Positions 13,403 to 21,599 of a DNA stretch of 64,000 nucleotides are shown here, one piece after another. Position 1 is the first letter of the stretch, and the number at the start of each line of letters is the position of its first letter. Origin of the DNA: JAPPHA01 sp963664045 (GTDB lineage: Bacteria > Pseudomonadota > Alphaproteobacteria > Rhodobacterales > Rhodobacteraceae); the NCBI GenBank assembly GCA_963664045.2, contig CAXXGT010000004.1, positions 62,001-126,000 of the forward strand. The letters run 5' to 3'. The notes under the pieces were generated by a model that was given only the letters and a program-made list of their open reading frames with translations, had not been told where the DNA came from and searched no databases. A program made the position numbers and the translations under genes.

Positions 13403-14337
13403 TGTCGGCGGTTTTTAGAAAGCGCGGGATTTTGGCGGTAAACCGCGCTTTTTCGGGATGGGTCTGCTGTCCTTTGGCGACGGGATCACCCGTTTCCTCG
13501 CCATTTGGGTCGATATCGCATCTCTTCGGCCACCAGTTGGGGGCAGGGCCGGCTGCATCGGGCGCATCGAGGGAACGATTCACCCGGCCGAACCGCCCCA
13601 GGCAGGCGGCCGGCCGCGGTCGCGGAACCATGGTCCGTTACGAAACGTACCGACGGCGGTGCCCGGCTGGCGGTGGCAGCGGACCCCATGCCGGCTCGTG
13701 CCGGCTGCGCGTGTCGCATCCGATGCAGCTGCTGGCGCCGACGGTTGTTCTCCAGACCACGCGCGCTCGCCGCATACCGGCGGTTCGATTCGCGGCGACG
13801 TTCGCGACGTCCCTGCTCGCTGCAGGATTTCGAACAGTACTGGTGGCCGCGGTCGCAGGACCTGCACAGGACGACCTGACGCCCGCACAGACAGCAATAG
13901 AAGAGCCGACCCTCAAGACACATCCGCCATCTCCGCCACACGAGGGCATCCAGACAGCCAGTCACCTGAAATCAGGCAGAAACCTGCCCGTTGCGCCGGC
14001 GCCTCATCGCCCTGTCTCCCGGTGAGGGCTTACCAGCTGATCGGTGCCATGGCCACGGCGTGGCGATCGACGGGCCTTCAGGCACCGGCCGCCATGCCCG
14101 CATCTGCACAAGCGCTCGGGACCGACCCGTTCAGGGCGTCGCCGCCCTCACGGCGAAGTTCACCCAAACGTGCCGCGGGTGCGGACGGCCGGATCGGTGC
14201 CACGACCGTGCTCTCAGGACAAGCGACATGAGACCGGGCGACGGCGCCGACAGGAGCCGTACAATAGGGAAAGGAAACGATCCTGAAAAAAGCGCGGCGA
14301 ATCGCCAGAATTCCGCGCTCTTTCACAGCCGTCGACA
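13403..14337 (-). mobile_element. 935-bp element with 46-bp hairpin-bearing inverted repeats
   Basis: The ends at 13403-13448 and 14292-14337 are inverted repeats matching at 34 of 46 positions. Both begin TGTCG and both contain an internal GCGCGG...CCGCGC hairpin. The 6-base direct repeat GCAAGT flanks the unit (13397-13402 and 14338-14343), and removing the element plus one repeat restores the reading frame of the host gene. TGT...ACA ends recall Tn7/Tn402-like termini, but no transposase is present, so this is a non-autonomous unit. Inside is one cysteine-rich ORF on the minus strand and otherwise degenerate sequence. Confidence 0.85.
13486..13965 (-). CDS. Cysteine-rich zinc-ribbon-like passenger ORF, 159 aa
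   Basis: Starting at GTG 13965, residues 20-60 hold a dense cysteine array (CCLCGRQVVLC, CDRGHQYC, KSCSEQG) followed by an arginine-rich stretch (RRERRRESNRRYAASARG), then VTDHGS and a second CxxC pair (CARCSRPC). This looks like a zinc-binding, nucleic-acid-binding protein. I recall related cysteine-rich ORFs beside transposons but cannot give a family name. It is the only plausible gene inside the 935-bp element. Whether it is expressed, or needs an earlier start in the degenerate 5' part, is open. Confidence 0.5.
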   Translation of the reverse strand: MTGCLDALVWRRWRMCLEGRLFYCCLCGRQVVLCRSCDRGHQYCSKSCSEQGRRERRRESNRRYAASARGLENNRRRQQLHRMRHAQPARAGMGSAATASRAPPSVRFVTDHGSATAAGRLPGAVRPGESFPRCARCSRPCPQLVAEEMRYRPKWRGNG

Positions 14338-14944
14338 GCAAGTTAAGCATCCTGGTGATTCTTAAGGTGGCGGACTTCTTGCAGCGGGAGCCTCGGGCTG
14401 ATGAAGTCCGATGGGTCCTCTACGCGGGTCATGATCAGCAGGGCAACATCCTCAGCCTCTACGATCCGGCGCTCGAAGTGCAGCGGTCGCGATGGTGGGT
14501 CTATCATGCGAATGATCTGTGCCACATCGCGCATGAGGCGCTGCTGAAGTTCACGCTCGATACGTTGGGTGATTAGCCCGCTGGTCTGGGAATGGACCGT
14601 CTGATCGGGCGCTGTGCGCACGAAATTCTATCAGAACTTTCACCTGTGCCGGAAAGCTGGTCAGCCCTGCTTGAGGGATTGGAGCCGGCCTCGAACGCCT
14701 TCGATGCAGGTGATCCCGACTCCGAGGCTTCGCTGACCAATGAGATCATCTGGGCCGGCCGTGACGACGCGGGATATGCAAGCCTGAGACAGCAGCCAAG
14801 GCTGTTCGTCTGCTTGCCATACTGCATCTTCAAGGCAAGACCTAGCCTGAAAACAACGGGATCTGACGTGTGCATGCAAGCGCGAACGGGCAAGGCCACT
14901 TCGGCGCGCCTCTCGTCTCCGGAACAACCCATGGTCTCGGCGCA

Positions 14945-15568
14945 TCAGGCAGTCGTCGGAAATTCGGACGAACGGCTGACGTCGCCGTGTGTCGTCTCGC
15001 AGGCCTCACACCGTGCTTGGCGTGACCAGTTTGCGAATGCCCGGCAGCAACACGGTAAATTCGCTCCCCGCAACCGTCGGAGCCACTCGACCAAAACCAT
15101 TTCCGTCGTCACCGCTGGAGTACCCGCGGACGCCGTCCTTTTGAGCGCGGTATCCTTGTCGAGTTCCGTGCGGGATCCGGTTGAGTGAACAGAGAGCCTG
15201 ACCGGATAGCCAAGGTGTCGAAGTCCCAAGGATGTCTGCAAAATGGAAACATGCGCTTCGATTCTGATCACGACGACATCCCGCCGACCTATCCTTGACA
15301 ACAGGGCCACGAACTCCGGTTCGCCGATGCCATTGAAATGAATTTTCTCGTAGGCGGATGCACCGCTGGCAAAGCCAGGCAACCGGGGCACGGTGTGTCG
15401 GACACCCTTGGGATACTGTTCGGTGAACACGACCGGAACATCCGGATTTCGGCAGGCGAACAGGAGCGCCTCGTTCTTTTTCAAGATTCCCTCGAAACCC
15501 GAAATAACCGGAACAAGCCGCGCCTGCATGTCGACAACGAGAAGAAGGGACCTGTCCCCGGAAACCAC
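14945..15568 (-). CDS. Isochorismatase-like hydrolase with Ser in place of the catalytic Cys, 207 aa
   Basis: Members of this fold cleave amides or vinyl ethers with an Asp-Lys-Cys triad. The Asp (LLLVVDMQ, about residue 13) and the Lys (YEKIHF, about 74) are present and the TEQYPKG motif is typical. At the expected catalytic cysteine the sequence is RIEAHVSILQT, where most relatives have IEAHVC. The last 45 residues have unusual composition (RGANLPCCCR...) and may be a frameshifted tail. The start is GTG 15568 with GGGAAA just before it. It is the last gene of the minus-strand molybdenum-hydroxylase operon, 72 bases after the large subunit, so it may act on that enzyme's product or be inactive. 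Confidence 0.7.
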   Translation of the reverse strand: MVSGDRSLLLVVDMQARLVPVISGFEGILKKNEALLFACRNPDVPVVFTEQYPKGVRHTVPRLPGFASGASAYEKIHFNGIGEPEFVALLSRIGRRDVVVIRIEAHVSILQTSLGLRHLGYPVRLSVHSTGSRTELDKDTALKRTASAGTPAVTTEMVLVEWLRRLRGANLPCCCRAFANWSRQARCEACETTHGDVSRSSEFPTTA

Positions 15569-15640
15569 TTTCCCGCGTGTTTCTCAAATGCCCGGATTCT
15601 CATCCCCTACGCTCCGCGCTATTCGTGGCAGGATAACTGC

Positions 15641-17935
15641 TCAATCGATCGCGTGGCCGTCACGCAGAGCACCCGGTTGCGCCAACGCGATATCCTCCGG
15701 CCGGACGGGTACACGGGGCAGTTCAAGTCCCGTTGCCGCCCGAATCGCCGCGGCCACGGCCGGAGTCGACGACAGGCTCGGGGTTTCGCCAACTCCCTTG
15801 GCGCCAAAAGGCGCACCGTCTTCCGGTTTTTCGATCAGTGCAATCTCGACCGGCGGCATGTCTGCGAAGGTCGGAACGAGGTAGTCGGTGAATGACCCGT
15901 TCTGGACAATCCCATTCTCCGACAGGACCTCTTCCATGACCGCGAGTCCCAATCCCTGCGAAATCCCGCCTTCGATCTGACCGATCACCGACAAGGGGTT
16001 GATCGCCTTGCCGACATCCTGCCCGGTTGCGATCTGAACGACGCGAACAAGTCCGAGGTCCAGGTCGACATCGACGACAGCCCTTTGCGCACCGAATATC
16101 CAGGATACGTCGGTGTCTCCCTGGCCGGTTTCCTCATCCATACCGGTCGTTTGCCGGTGGCTGTACGACACCTCTACCTCGATCGGTTTGCTACAGGCGT
16201 CCGCGACCGCGACATCGATAGTTCCATCATCGGAGCGCACCCGATCACCCTGCAGGGACAGTTCTCCCGCATCCACTCCCCAGCGCTCAGCGCATTTTTC
16301 GCGAACCTGGTCGGCAATCTTCCCGCAGGCCATCTCGATCGCCTTGCCCGACATGTAGGTTTGACGACTCGCCGCCGAGGAACCGGCCGAACCGATATCC
16401 GACGTGTTTGCCGGCTCGAGCAGGATTTCCGTCACGCCCAGGACCTCGTGCGCGATCTGCCGGGCGATCGTGACGAATCCCTGGCCGATTTCCGCCGCGG
16501 CACTGGTGATGATCAACCTGCCGCATTCGAGACGGCATCGCGCACGCGTGTCATCGTCATATCCCTCGGAGTAGGCGAAATTCTTGTAGCCGATGGCAAA
16601 TCCGACGCCCCTGCGAATGCGCGAACGGTCAGCCGTGCGCCCCGCCCCTCCCGGCAGGCCGTATCCGGCGACATTGTCGCCGACCTCACCGGGCAGGGGA
16701 ACCGCTGCCGCGGCTTCCAGGCATTCGCGGACCGGGGCTGGTACATGCACCCTCTGACCTGTCGGCAACCTGTCACCCGTCTTCAGCGCATTCATCAGGC
16801 GAATTTCGAGGCGATCCATGCCAAGTGCCGCGGCGAGCTTGTCCATCTGGCTTTCGTGCCCGAAGCAGGCCTGAACGGCGCCGAAGCCCCGCATGGCGCC
16901 ACAGGGATGATTGTTCGTCCGGACACAGATTGCCTCGACAGAGACATTGGGAACACGATAGGGGCCGCAGGCAAAGCGGGCCGCGTTTCCGGCAACGGCC
17001 GATGACGTCGAGGCATATGCCCCGCCATCCAGCAGGATGCTCGCCTCGACTTTCACCAGTTCACCGGATTTCTTCGCGTGGTGGCGGTACCACATCTTTG
17101 CCGGATGGCGATGCAGGTGGCCGCGAAAGGATTCATCGCGCAGGTAGCTCATCTTGACGGGCTGTTGCGTGCGGAGCGCCAGGATGCAGGCATGCGCATG
17201 CACGGAAAAATCTTCACGCCCGCCGAATGCACCGCCGACGCCCGCCAGGTGGATCCTCACCTTCTCGCCCGGCAGTCCAAGGCAGGGCGCCAGTTGCACA
17301 TGGTCCTGGTGGAGGCCCTGCGTTGCGACGTAAAGATCCACCCCGCCATCGTCGGCCGGGACCGCCAGACCGGACTCCGGTCCCAGGAACGCCTGGTCCT
17401 GCATGCCGACTTCGTAGACACCCTCGACGACGACATCGCCTTTCGCATCGGGGTCGCCGCGTTCGATCGGCACGCGCCGGACGATATTGCCCTCCGGGTG
17501 AACCGGCGGTGCCTCCTGGGCGCGTTCGGGATCCGTCAGGGGCGTGAGCACTTCGTAGGACACATCGATCGAGGCAAGCGCGCGGCGGCAGGTTTCAATG
17601 TCCGTTGCGGCAACCAGGGCCACGGGTTCACCTTCGAAACGGACGACGTCATCGGCCAGCACCGGTTGGTCGGAGATCAGGAGTCCGTAGGTCGGTTTTC
17701 CCGGCAGGTCCGCGGCCGTAAGCACCGCCGCGACACCCTCGATTCGACACGCTTCTGAAATGTCGATCCGTTCAATTCTGGCGGAGGGATGCGGAGAACG
17801 CAGCGTTGCGCCCCAAAGCATGTTGTCGGCGACCAGGTCCGAAGAGAATTCGAACGTGCCGCAGACCTTTTCGGCCGCGTCCGGCCGTTGCAACGACGTG
17901 GCGACTCCGGAGATTGCCGTGGCGGTGTCGGGCAT
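15641..17935 (-). CDS. Xanthine dehydrogenase-family molybdopterin-binding subunit, 764 aa
   Basis: The catalytic large subunit of a molybdenum hydroxylase, which hydroxylates N-heterocycles or aldehydes with water as oxygen donor and passes electrons to the FeS and FAD subunits. Family signs are the N-terminal fold (DAAEKVCGTFEFSSDL), the cofactor-binding block GVGGAFGGREDFSVHAHA, the PCGAMRGFGAVQ loop, and the C-terminal GAKGVGETP with the base-catalyst Glu near residue 717. The length fits the split three-subunit type. It starts 4 bases after the FeS subunit stop, so the genes are translationally coupled. The context (a BMP-type importer) suggests a purine-like substrate, but CO or nicotinate dehydrogenase-type activity cannot be excluded. 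Confidence 0.93.
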   Translation of the reverse strand: MPDTATAISGVATSLQRPDAAEKVCGTFEFSSDLVADNMLWGATLRSPHPSARIERIDISEACRIEGVAAVLTAADLPGKPTYGLLISDQPVLADDVVRFEGEPVALVAATDIETCRRALASIDVSYEVLTPLTDPERAQEAPPVHPEGNIVRRVPIERGDPDAKGDVVVEGVYEVGMQDQAFLGPESGLAVPADDGGVDLYVATQGLHQDHVQLAPCLGLPGEKVRIHLAGVGGAFGGREDFSVHAHACILALRTQQPVKMSYLRDESFRGHLHRHPAKMWYRHHAKKSGELVKVEASILLDGGAYASTSSAVAGNAARFACGPYRVPNVSVEAICVRTNNHPCGAMRGFGAVQACFGHESQMDKLAAALGMDRLEIRLMNALKTGDRLPTGQRVHVPAPVRECLEAAAAVPLPGEVGDNVAGYGLPGGAGRTADRSRIRRGVGFAIGYKNFAYSEGYDDDTRARCRLECGRLIITSAAAEIGQGFVTIARQIAHEVLGVTEILLEPANTSDIGSAGSSAASRQTYMSGKAIEMACGKIADQVREKCAERWGVDAGELSLQGDRVRSDDGTIDVAVADACSKPIEVEVSYSHRQTTGMDEETGQGDTDVSWIFGAQRAVVDVDLDLGLVRVVQIATGQDVGKAINPLSVIGQIEGGISQGLGLAVMEEVLSENGIVQNGSFTDYLVPTFADMPPVEIALIEKPEDGAPFGAKGVGETPSLSSTPAVAAAIRAATGLELPRVPVRPEDIALAQPGALRDGHAID

Positions 17936-17939
17936 TGCG

Positions 17940-18419
17940 CTACCTTTGCCTATGCTGGGCCACCCTCGTCACTGCAGTTTCGATTCTGCCGTAGCCCGTG
18001 CATCGGCACAGGTTGCCGGCGAGGGCTTCCCTGATTTCCTGGTTGCTGGGCGAAGGATTCGACAGCAGCAGGTCATGCACGGCCACGATGAAGCCGGGGG
18101 TGCAGAACCCGCATTGGACAGCGCCTTCATCGATGAAGGATTGCTGTATGTCCGTCAGCTCACCGGGTCCCCCGAGTCCTTCGACCGTCACGATATCCAC
18201 GCCAACGGCACCCGCCGCCAGTTCAAGGCAGGAACACGCGAGCCTTCCATCCATCAACACCGAGCAGGACCCACATTCGCCCTGTTCGCAGGCGTTTTTC
18301 GTTCCCCACAGACCGAGTCGTTCGCGCAGGACGTACAACAGGCTCTCGCCGAGCCAGAACGCCTCGATCAGGTGTTTTCGGCCGTTGACCCGGAGTTCAT
18401 AGTTTCGCGTGATTTCCAA
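17940..18419 (-). CDS. (2Fe-2S) subunit of molybdenum hydroxylase, 159 aa
   Basis: Electron-transfer subunit with two [2Fe-2S] clusters. The plant-ferredoxin-type cluster ligands are C44, C49, C52 and C64 (ACEQGECGSCSVL). The second cluster uses C103, C106, C138 and C140 (QCGFCTPGF and NLCRCTGY). I place the start at TTG 18419, 12 bases after the upstream gene's stop and preceded by GAGCGGG, because family proteins begin with a short strand just like EITRNYELRVNG. A longer frame upstream overlaps the FAD gene and is not needed. Length is normal for the family. Confidence 0.93.
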   Translation of the reverse strand: MEITRNYELRVNGRKHLIEAFWLGESLLYVLRERLGLWGTKNACEQGECGSCSVLMDGRLACSCLELAAGAVGVDIVTVEGLGGPGELTDIQQSFIDEGAVQCGFCTPGFIVAVHDLLLSNPSPSNQEIREALAGNLCRCTGYGRIETAVTRVAQHRQR

Positions 18420-18430
18420 GGGACCCGCTC

Positions 18431-19270
18431 TCAGAGTGCGCGCGCGGCGGCCCGTTGGGCCATGACCGAGATCGCGTGGCGGCGGTAACGCGATGTCGAC
18501 CTGTGGTCGTCGATCGGCATCGCCGCCGCGGAACACATGTCCCCGAACCGGACGAGGTCCCCCCTGTCTCGGACCTTTCGATGCCTCCAGTCAATTCGTT
18601 CACGAATGAAACTTTCCGCTTCGGTGCATCGGATGACCGTTGGCCCGACTGCCCCGAGTGCACATGCGACATGACGCCGTTCAGGGTTGCAGACGAAAGC
18701 CAGGTTTGCCACCGCGATCACCATCGCGTTGCGCTTCCCGACTTTCAGAAATTCCTGTGGGCCGTCCGCGACCGGAATGCTGATCGACGTGATCAGCTCA
18801 TCCGGGGCGAGCCGGGTGCTTTTCACGCCGGTGACGAATTCGGAAATCGAGACGGACCTCGCCCGGCGTGCACTCTTCAGATTCACCGCGGCATCCAGCA
18901 CCGACAGGACGGGAAGTGAATCCCCCGCAGGGGATGCGGTTGCGACGTTGCCGCCAATGGTTCCCGTGTTCCGGATTTGCGGCGAACCGACCGTGCGTGC
19001 GGCCTGGGCCAATGCTGGCGCCAGCATCGCGATTTCGGTTTCCATGATATCGGTGAATCTGACGCCTGCGCCGAGCACGAGCGTCCCGTCGTCCTTGTGC
19101 CACGCGCGGAGTTCATCGACATGTCGCAGGCTGAGAATCGCCCCTGGCCGCCGCTGATTGTAATTCATCTCGACCATGAAATCGGTCCCGCCGGCGAGCA
19201 CATGCATGCCCGGTTCGACGTGAAGCGCGCCGAGAGCTTCATCCAGTGAGGTTGGCAATGAGATTTTCAC
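18431..19270 (-). CDS. FAD-binding subunit of molybdenum hydroxylase, 279 aa
   Basis: This subunit takes electrons from the FeS subunit and passes them to NAD+ or another acceptor. FAD-binding motifs are VLAGGTDF near residue 26 and GTIGGNVATASPAGD near 105. It starts with GTG at 19270 and is first in the enzyme operon (FAD, FeS, Mo, hydrolase). A sigma70-type promoter lies about 35 bases upstream. The C-terminal part is arginine-rich (HRSTSRYRRHAISVMAQR) but still in the expected domain length. Gene order and spacing are those of a CO-dehydrogenase or xanthine-dehydrogenase-like operon. Confidence 0.92.
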   Translation of the reverse strand: MKISLPTSLDEALGALHVEPGMHVLAGGTDFMVEMNYNQRRPGAILSLRHVDELRAWHKDDGTLVLGAGVRFTDIMETEIAMLAPALAQAARTVGSPQIRNTGTIGGNVATASPAGDSLPVLSVLDAAVNLKSARRARSVSISEFVTGVKSTRLAPDELITSISIPVADGPQEFLKVGKRNAMVIAVANLAFVCNPERRHVACALGAVGPTVIRCTEAESFIRERIDWRHRKVRDRGDLVRFGDMCSAAAMPIDDHRSTSRYRRHAISVMAQRAAARAL

Positions 19271-19304
19271 ACAAAACGGCTTTTCGGTTATCCAATGCGC
19301 AGAA

Positions 19305-19333
19305 ATTATAATTTATGGCGACCAAGCTCACAA
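19305..19333 (-). promoter_or_regulatory. Sigma70-type promoter of the molybdenum-hydroxylase operon
   Basis: On the minus strand TTGTGA (19333-19328), a 17-base spacer and a perfect TATAAT (19310-19305) lie 35 bases before the FAD subunit start. The -10 context CCATAAATTATAATTTC matches the promoter at 51380-51396 at 16 of 17 bases. The remaining gap to 19594 holds no gene I can support. A short minus frame (19239-19490) lacks motifs. Confidence 0.6.
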
Positions 19334-19594
19334 GCAATTCGCCGGCCCGGTCGCTGTTTCCGGGTGCACCGGCCGACATGGCTGCGGATGATGAATATGC
19401 CGGCTGCCTCCGGACAGGCTTTGACGTAGAACGGCGATCGATACTCGGGTGAACCTCTGCCGTCCGGTCCTGCGCACCAGCCCGAATCATCCGTGACGGG
19501 AGGCATCGAGGCTGCGTCAGACACGGCGGCCTGATCCTCGAGACATCTCGAACGGGTCCTGAAACATGGATCGGTCACCGGCATTCCCGAAATC

Positions 19595-20536
19595 TCATTC
19601 ACGATGATATGGGACCCCCAGGTGTTCCGGCTGTTCGGATCTCATTCGAAAGCCCATCATCGCGATGATCGCGACCACGTAAGGAAGCGCCAGTAACACC
19701 TGGTACGGTATCTGCACTCCAATGCCCTGTGCCTGCAACTGAAACGCCTCGAGAAACGCAAACACCAGGACCGCAAGCGTGATCGGAACCGGTTTCCAGT
19801 TTCCGGCAATGATGATGACCACGGCCAGCCATCCCCGTCCGCCGGTCATGCCCGGAACAAAGCGATCTGTCAGAGCCAGGACCAGGAAGGCGCCGGCCAG
19901 TCCCGTCATCGCTCCTCCGAATGCCAGGGCAGAGTATTGCCTGGCGGAGACGCTCAATCCCTTGGTATCGAGAGCCTTGGGGTTTTCGCCCAGGCTGCGT
20001 ATCTCTAGGCCGTACCGGGTCCGGTACAGGAAAAACCAGATCACCGGCACCATCATGAACGCGAAATACGTCAGGAACTGCTGCGTAAACAGGATCGTCC
20101 CGAGATACGGCAGTTCTGACAGCAGGGGAATGTCGAGGCTGTCGAAAGGGTCGATCGTCGGGACATTGCCGGAGCCGTACAGGGTCAGCGCCTCGCGATA
20201 CAGGAACAATGTCGTTCCCGCGGCAAACAGGTTCAATCCCAGTCCGGTCACGAACTGGTTGATCTTGAACGTCGTGGCCGCGATCGCCATGACCATGTTC
20301 ATGCAGATGCCTGCGATGATGGCGGCGAGGACACCGAGCAAGAGTGAATCCGACGCGAGTGCCGTTGTATAGGCTACATACGTCGCCATGAGCATCGTGC
20401 CCTCGACGCCCAGGTTCCAGATGCCGGCGCGCTGCACGACGAGTTCGCCGATCGATGCCAGGAGCAACGGTGTCGCGATCCTGAGCGTCGCGGCCAGCAT
20501 CGAAATGACGATGGCTTCCTGGAAAATGTCGAACAC
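19595..20536 (-). CDS. BMP-type ABC transporter permease 2, 313 aa
   Basis: Inner-membrane permease of the branched-chain amino acid/ribose/nucleoside permease superfamily. About eight to nine hydrophobic segments are visible. The conserved IGELVVQRAGIWNLGVEGTMLM near residue 28 and ALAFGGAMTGLAGAFLVL near 200 are typical of the second permease of nucleoside (BMP) importers. It starts one base after the stop of permease 1, so it is coupled with it. Together with the ATPase and the upstream lipoprotein-like binding protein it completes an importer, here placed just before molybdenum hydroxylase genes. Confidence 0.92.
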   Translation of the reverse strand: MFDIFQEAIVISMLAATLRIATPLLLASIGELVVQRAGIWNLGVEGTMLMATYVAYTTALASDSLLLGVLAAIIAGICMNMVMAIAATTFKINQFVTGLGLNLFAAGTTLFLYREALTLYGSGNVPTIDPFDSLDIPLLSELPYLGTILFTQQFLTYFAFMMVPVIWFFLYRTRYGLEIRSLGENPKALDTKGLSVSARQYSALAFGGAMTGLAGAFLVLALTDRFVPGMTGGRGWLAVVIIIAGNWKPVPITLAVLVFAFLEAFQLQAQGIGVQIPYQVLLALPYVVAIIAMMGFRMRSEQPEHLGVPYHRE

Positions 20537-20537
20537 G

Positions 20538-21599
20538 TCAGTGACTCCGGACCAGGCGGTAGCGGGACAGAACGGAAGAACACAAGAAAAAGATCAGGAT
20601 GATCGCCTGCATGGCTGCCACGACTGCCGATGATACGTCCGCGATGACCTGCATGAAGAGCCCGCCCTGGGCCATTCCGCCGAACAGGATTGCCGCCACA
20701 CCGATTCCCAGGGGGCGCAATCCGGCAATGACACCAACGATGATCCCGGTCGATCCCAATCCCAGCAGGAACGCCTGGCTGATCCTGAAGTCCACGCCGA
20801 ATGTCTGGGTCACTCCACCCAGGCCCGCGAGGCCTCCGGAAACAAGCATGACCGTCACGAGCATGCGCTTGGGGTCGGTACCCTTGAAACGGGCGGCATT
20901 CGGGTTCGAACCGAAAGCGCGCAACTCGTACCCGAAGGTGGTCCGAGACAGGAGGACATGAACGGCAAGAACGGCCGCAATCGCCAGTGGGAACGCCAAT
21001 GACAACTTCGTGCCTTCAACCAGGATCGGGATTCTTTCCGCTTCGGGTATCTGTGCGGTCTGGAGATAGTACTCGCCCGGAGCCATCCACAGGCGGCTGG
21101 TCAGGAGATACGACAGGACGAACACGATGATGTAGTTCATCATCACCGTCGAGACGATCTCGTCGACCCTGAACCTGGTCTTCAGGACGCCCGCGAGCCC
21201 GCCAAGCGTGGCACCGCCGGCAAATCCGGCAACGACGAGGAGGGGAAAGAAGACGATCCCGGGCCAGTCGACAATCGAACTCAGCCAGTAACCGAGCATT
21301 GCGCCCGCGAAAACCTGGCCTTCCTGACCGATGTTCCAGATCCTCGCCCGGAACGCGATTCCGGTGGCAAGACCGGTAAACGCGAGCGGAATGGCCTTCA
21401 CGCAGGTTCCATAGATGCTGTCAAGATCACCGAAGGCGCCGAGTACCAGGGCGTGAAATGCCCCGTAGACGTCCACGTTCACGATCCAGAGAAGCACGGA
21501 AGACGCCAGGAGTGCCAGAATGACCGCAACACACGTGGAAAGAACCGAAGCCAGCCAACCATGCGTCGGGCGTTTTTCGAACTTGATTGCCGTCCTCAT
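20538..21599 (-). CDS. BMP-type ABC transporter permease 1, 353 aa
   Basis: First inner-membrane permease of the same importer. The conserved ATGIAFRARIWNIGQEGQVF near residue 78 and the GGLAGLGG motif near 256 are family marks, with about nine membrane segments. Its ATG (21599-21597) is immediately next to the stop of the ATPase gene (21602-21600), which points to translational coupling. Length is normal. The substrate class is inferred from homology to nucleoside/purine importers and from the downstream oxidase. Confidence 0.92.
   Translation of the reverse strand: MRTAIKFEKRPTHGWLASVLSTCVAVILALLASSVLLWIVNVDVYGAFHALVLGAFGDLDSIYGTCVKAIPLAFTGLATGIAFRARIWNIGQEGQVFAGAMLGYWLSSIVDWPGIVFFPLLVVAGFAGGATLGGLAGVLKTRFRVDEIVSTVMMNYIIVFVLSYLLTSRLWMAPGEYYLQTAQIPEAERIPILVEGTKLSLAFPLAIAAVLAVHVLLSRTTFGYELRAFGSNPNAARFKGTDPKRMLVTVMLVSGGLAGLGGVTQTFGVDFRISQAFLLGLGSTGIIVGVIAGLRPLGIGVAAILFGGMAQGGLFMQVIADVSSAVVAAMQAIILIFFLCSSVLSRYRLVRSH

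Larger units (their letters stand above)
12665..14850 (+). pseudogene. Conserved gene of unknown function, frameshifted and split by a 935-bp element
   Basis: The coding pieces are 12665-13068 (starting TTG, with FPEWTEYRKKNGLDPLGMQN and SNVTLRMRYYGLYAWL), 13069-13402 in another frame (from YLKQAWGAFGAA, then an in-frame TAG at 13111), and 14344-about 14850 after the inserted element. Joining 13402 to 14344 restores one continuous frame (ALSRK then LSILVILKVADFLQREP). A second in-frame TAG occurs at 14574 before PAGLGMDRLIGRCA. The intact protein would be about 410-420 aa over these pieces. I recognise it as a conserved protein often kept near defence genes but cannot name a function. The 3' end fades out near 14850. 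Confidence 0.7.

Noticed and set aside
16085..17758. Long plus-strand frames opposite the molybdenum-hydroxylase large subunit
   Set aside because: High-GC antisense shadows; the minus strand encodes a full family protein.
19239..19490. 83-residue minus ORF upstream of the FAD subunit
   Set aside because: It overlaps the promoter and the start of the FAD gene, has no motif or ribosome-binding site, and ends in another frame.
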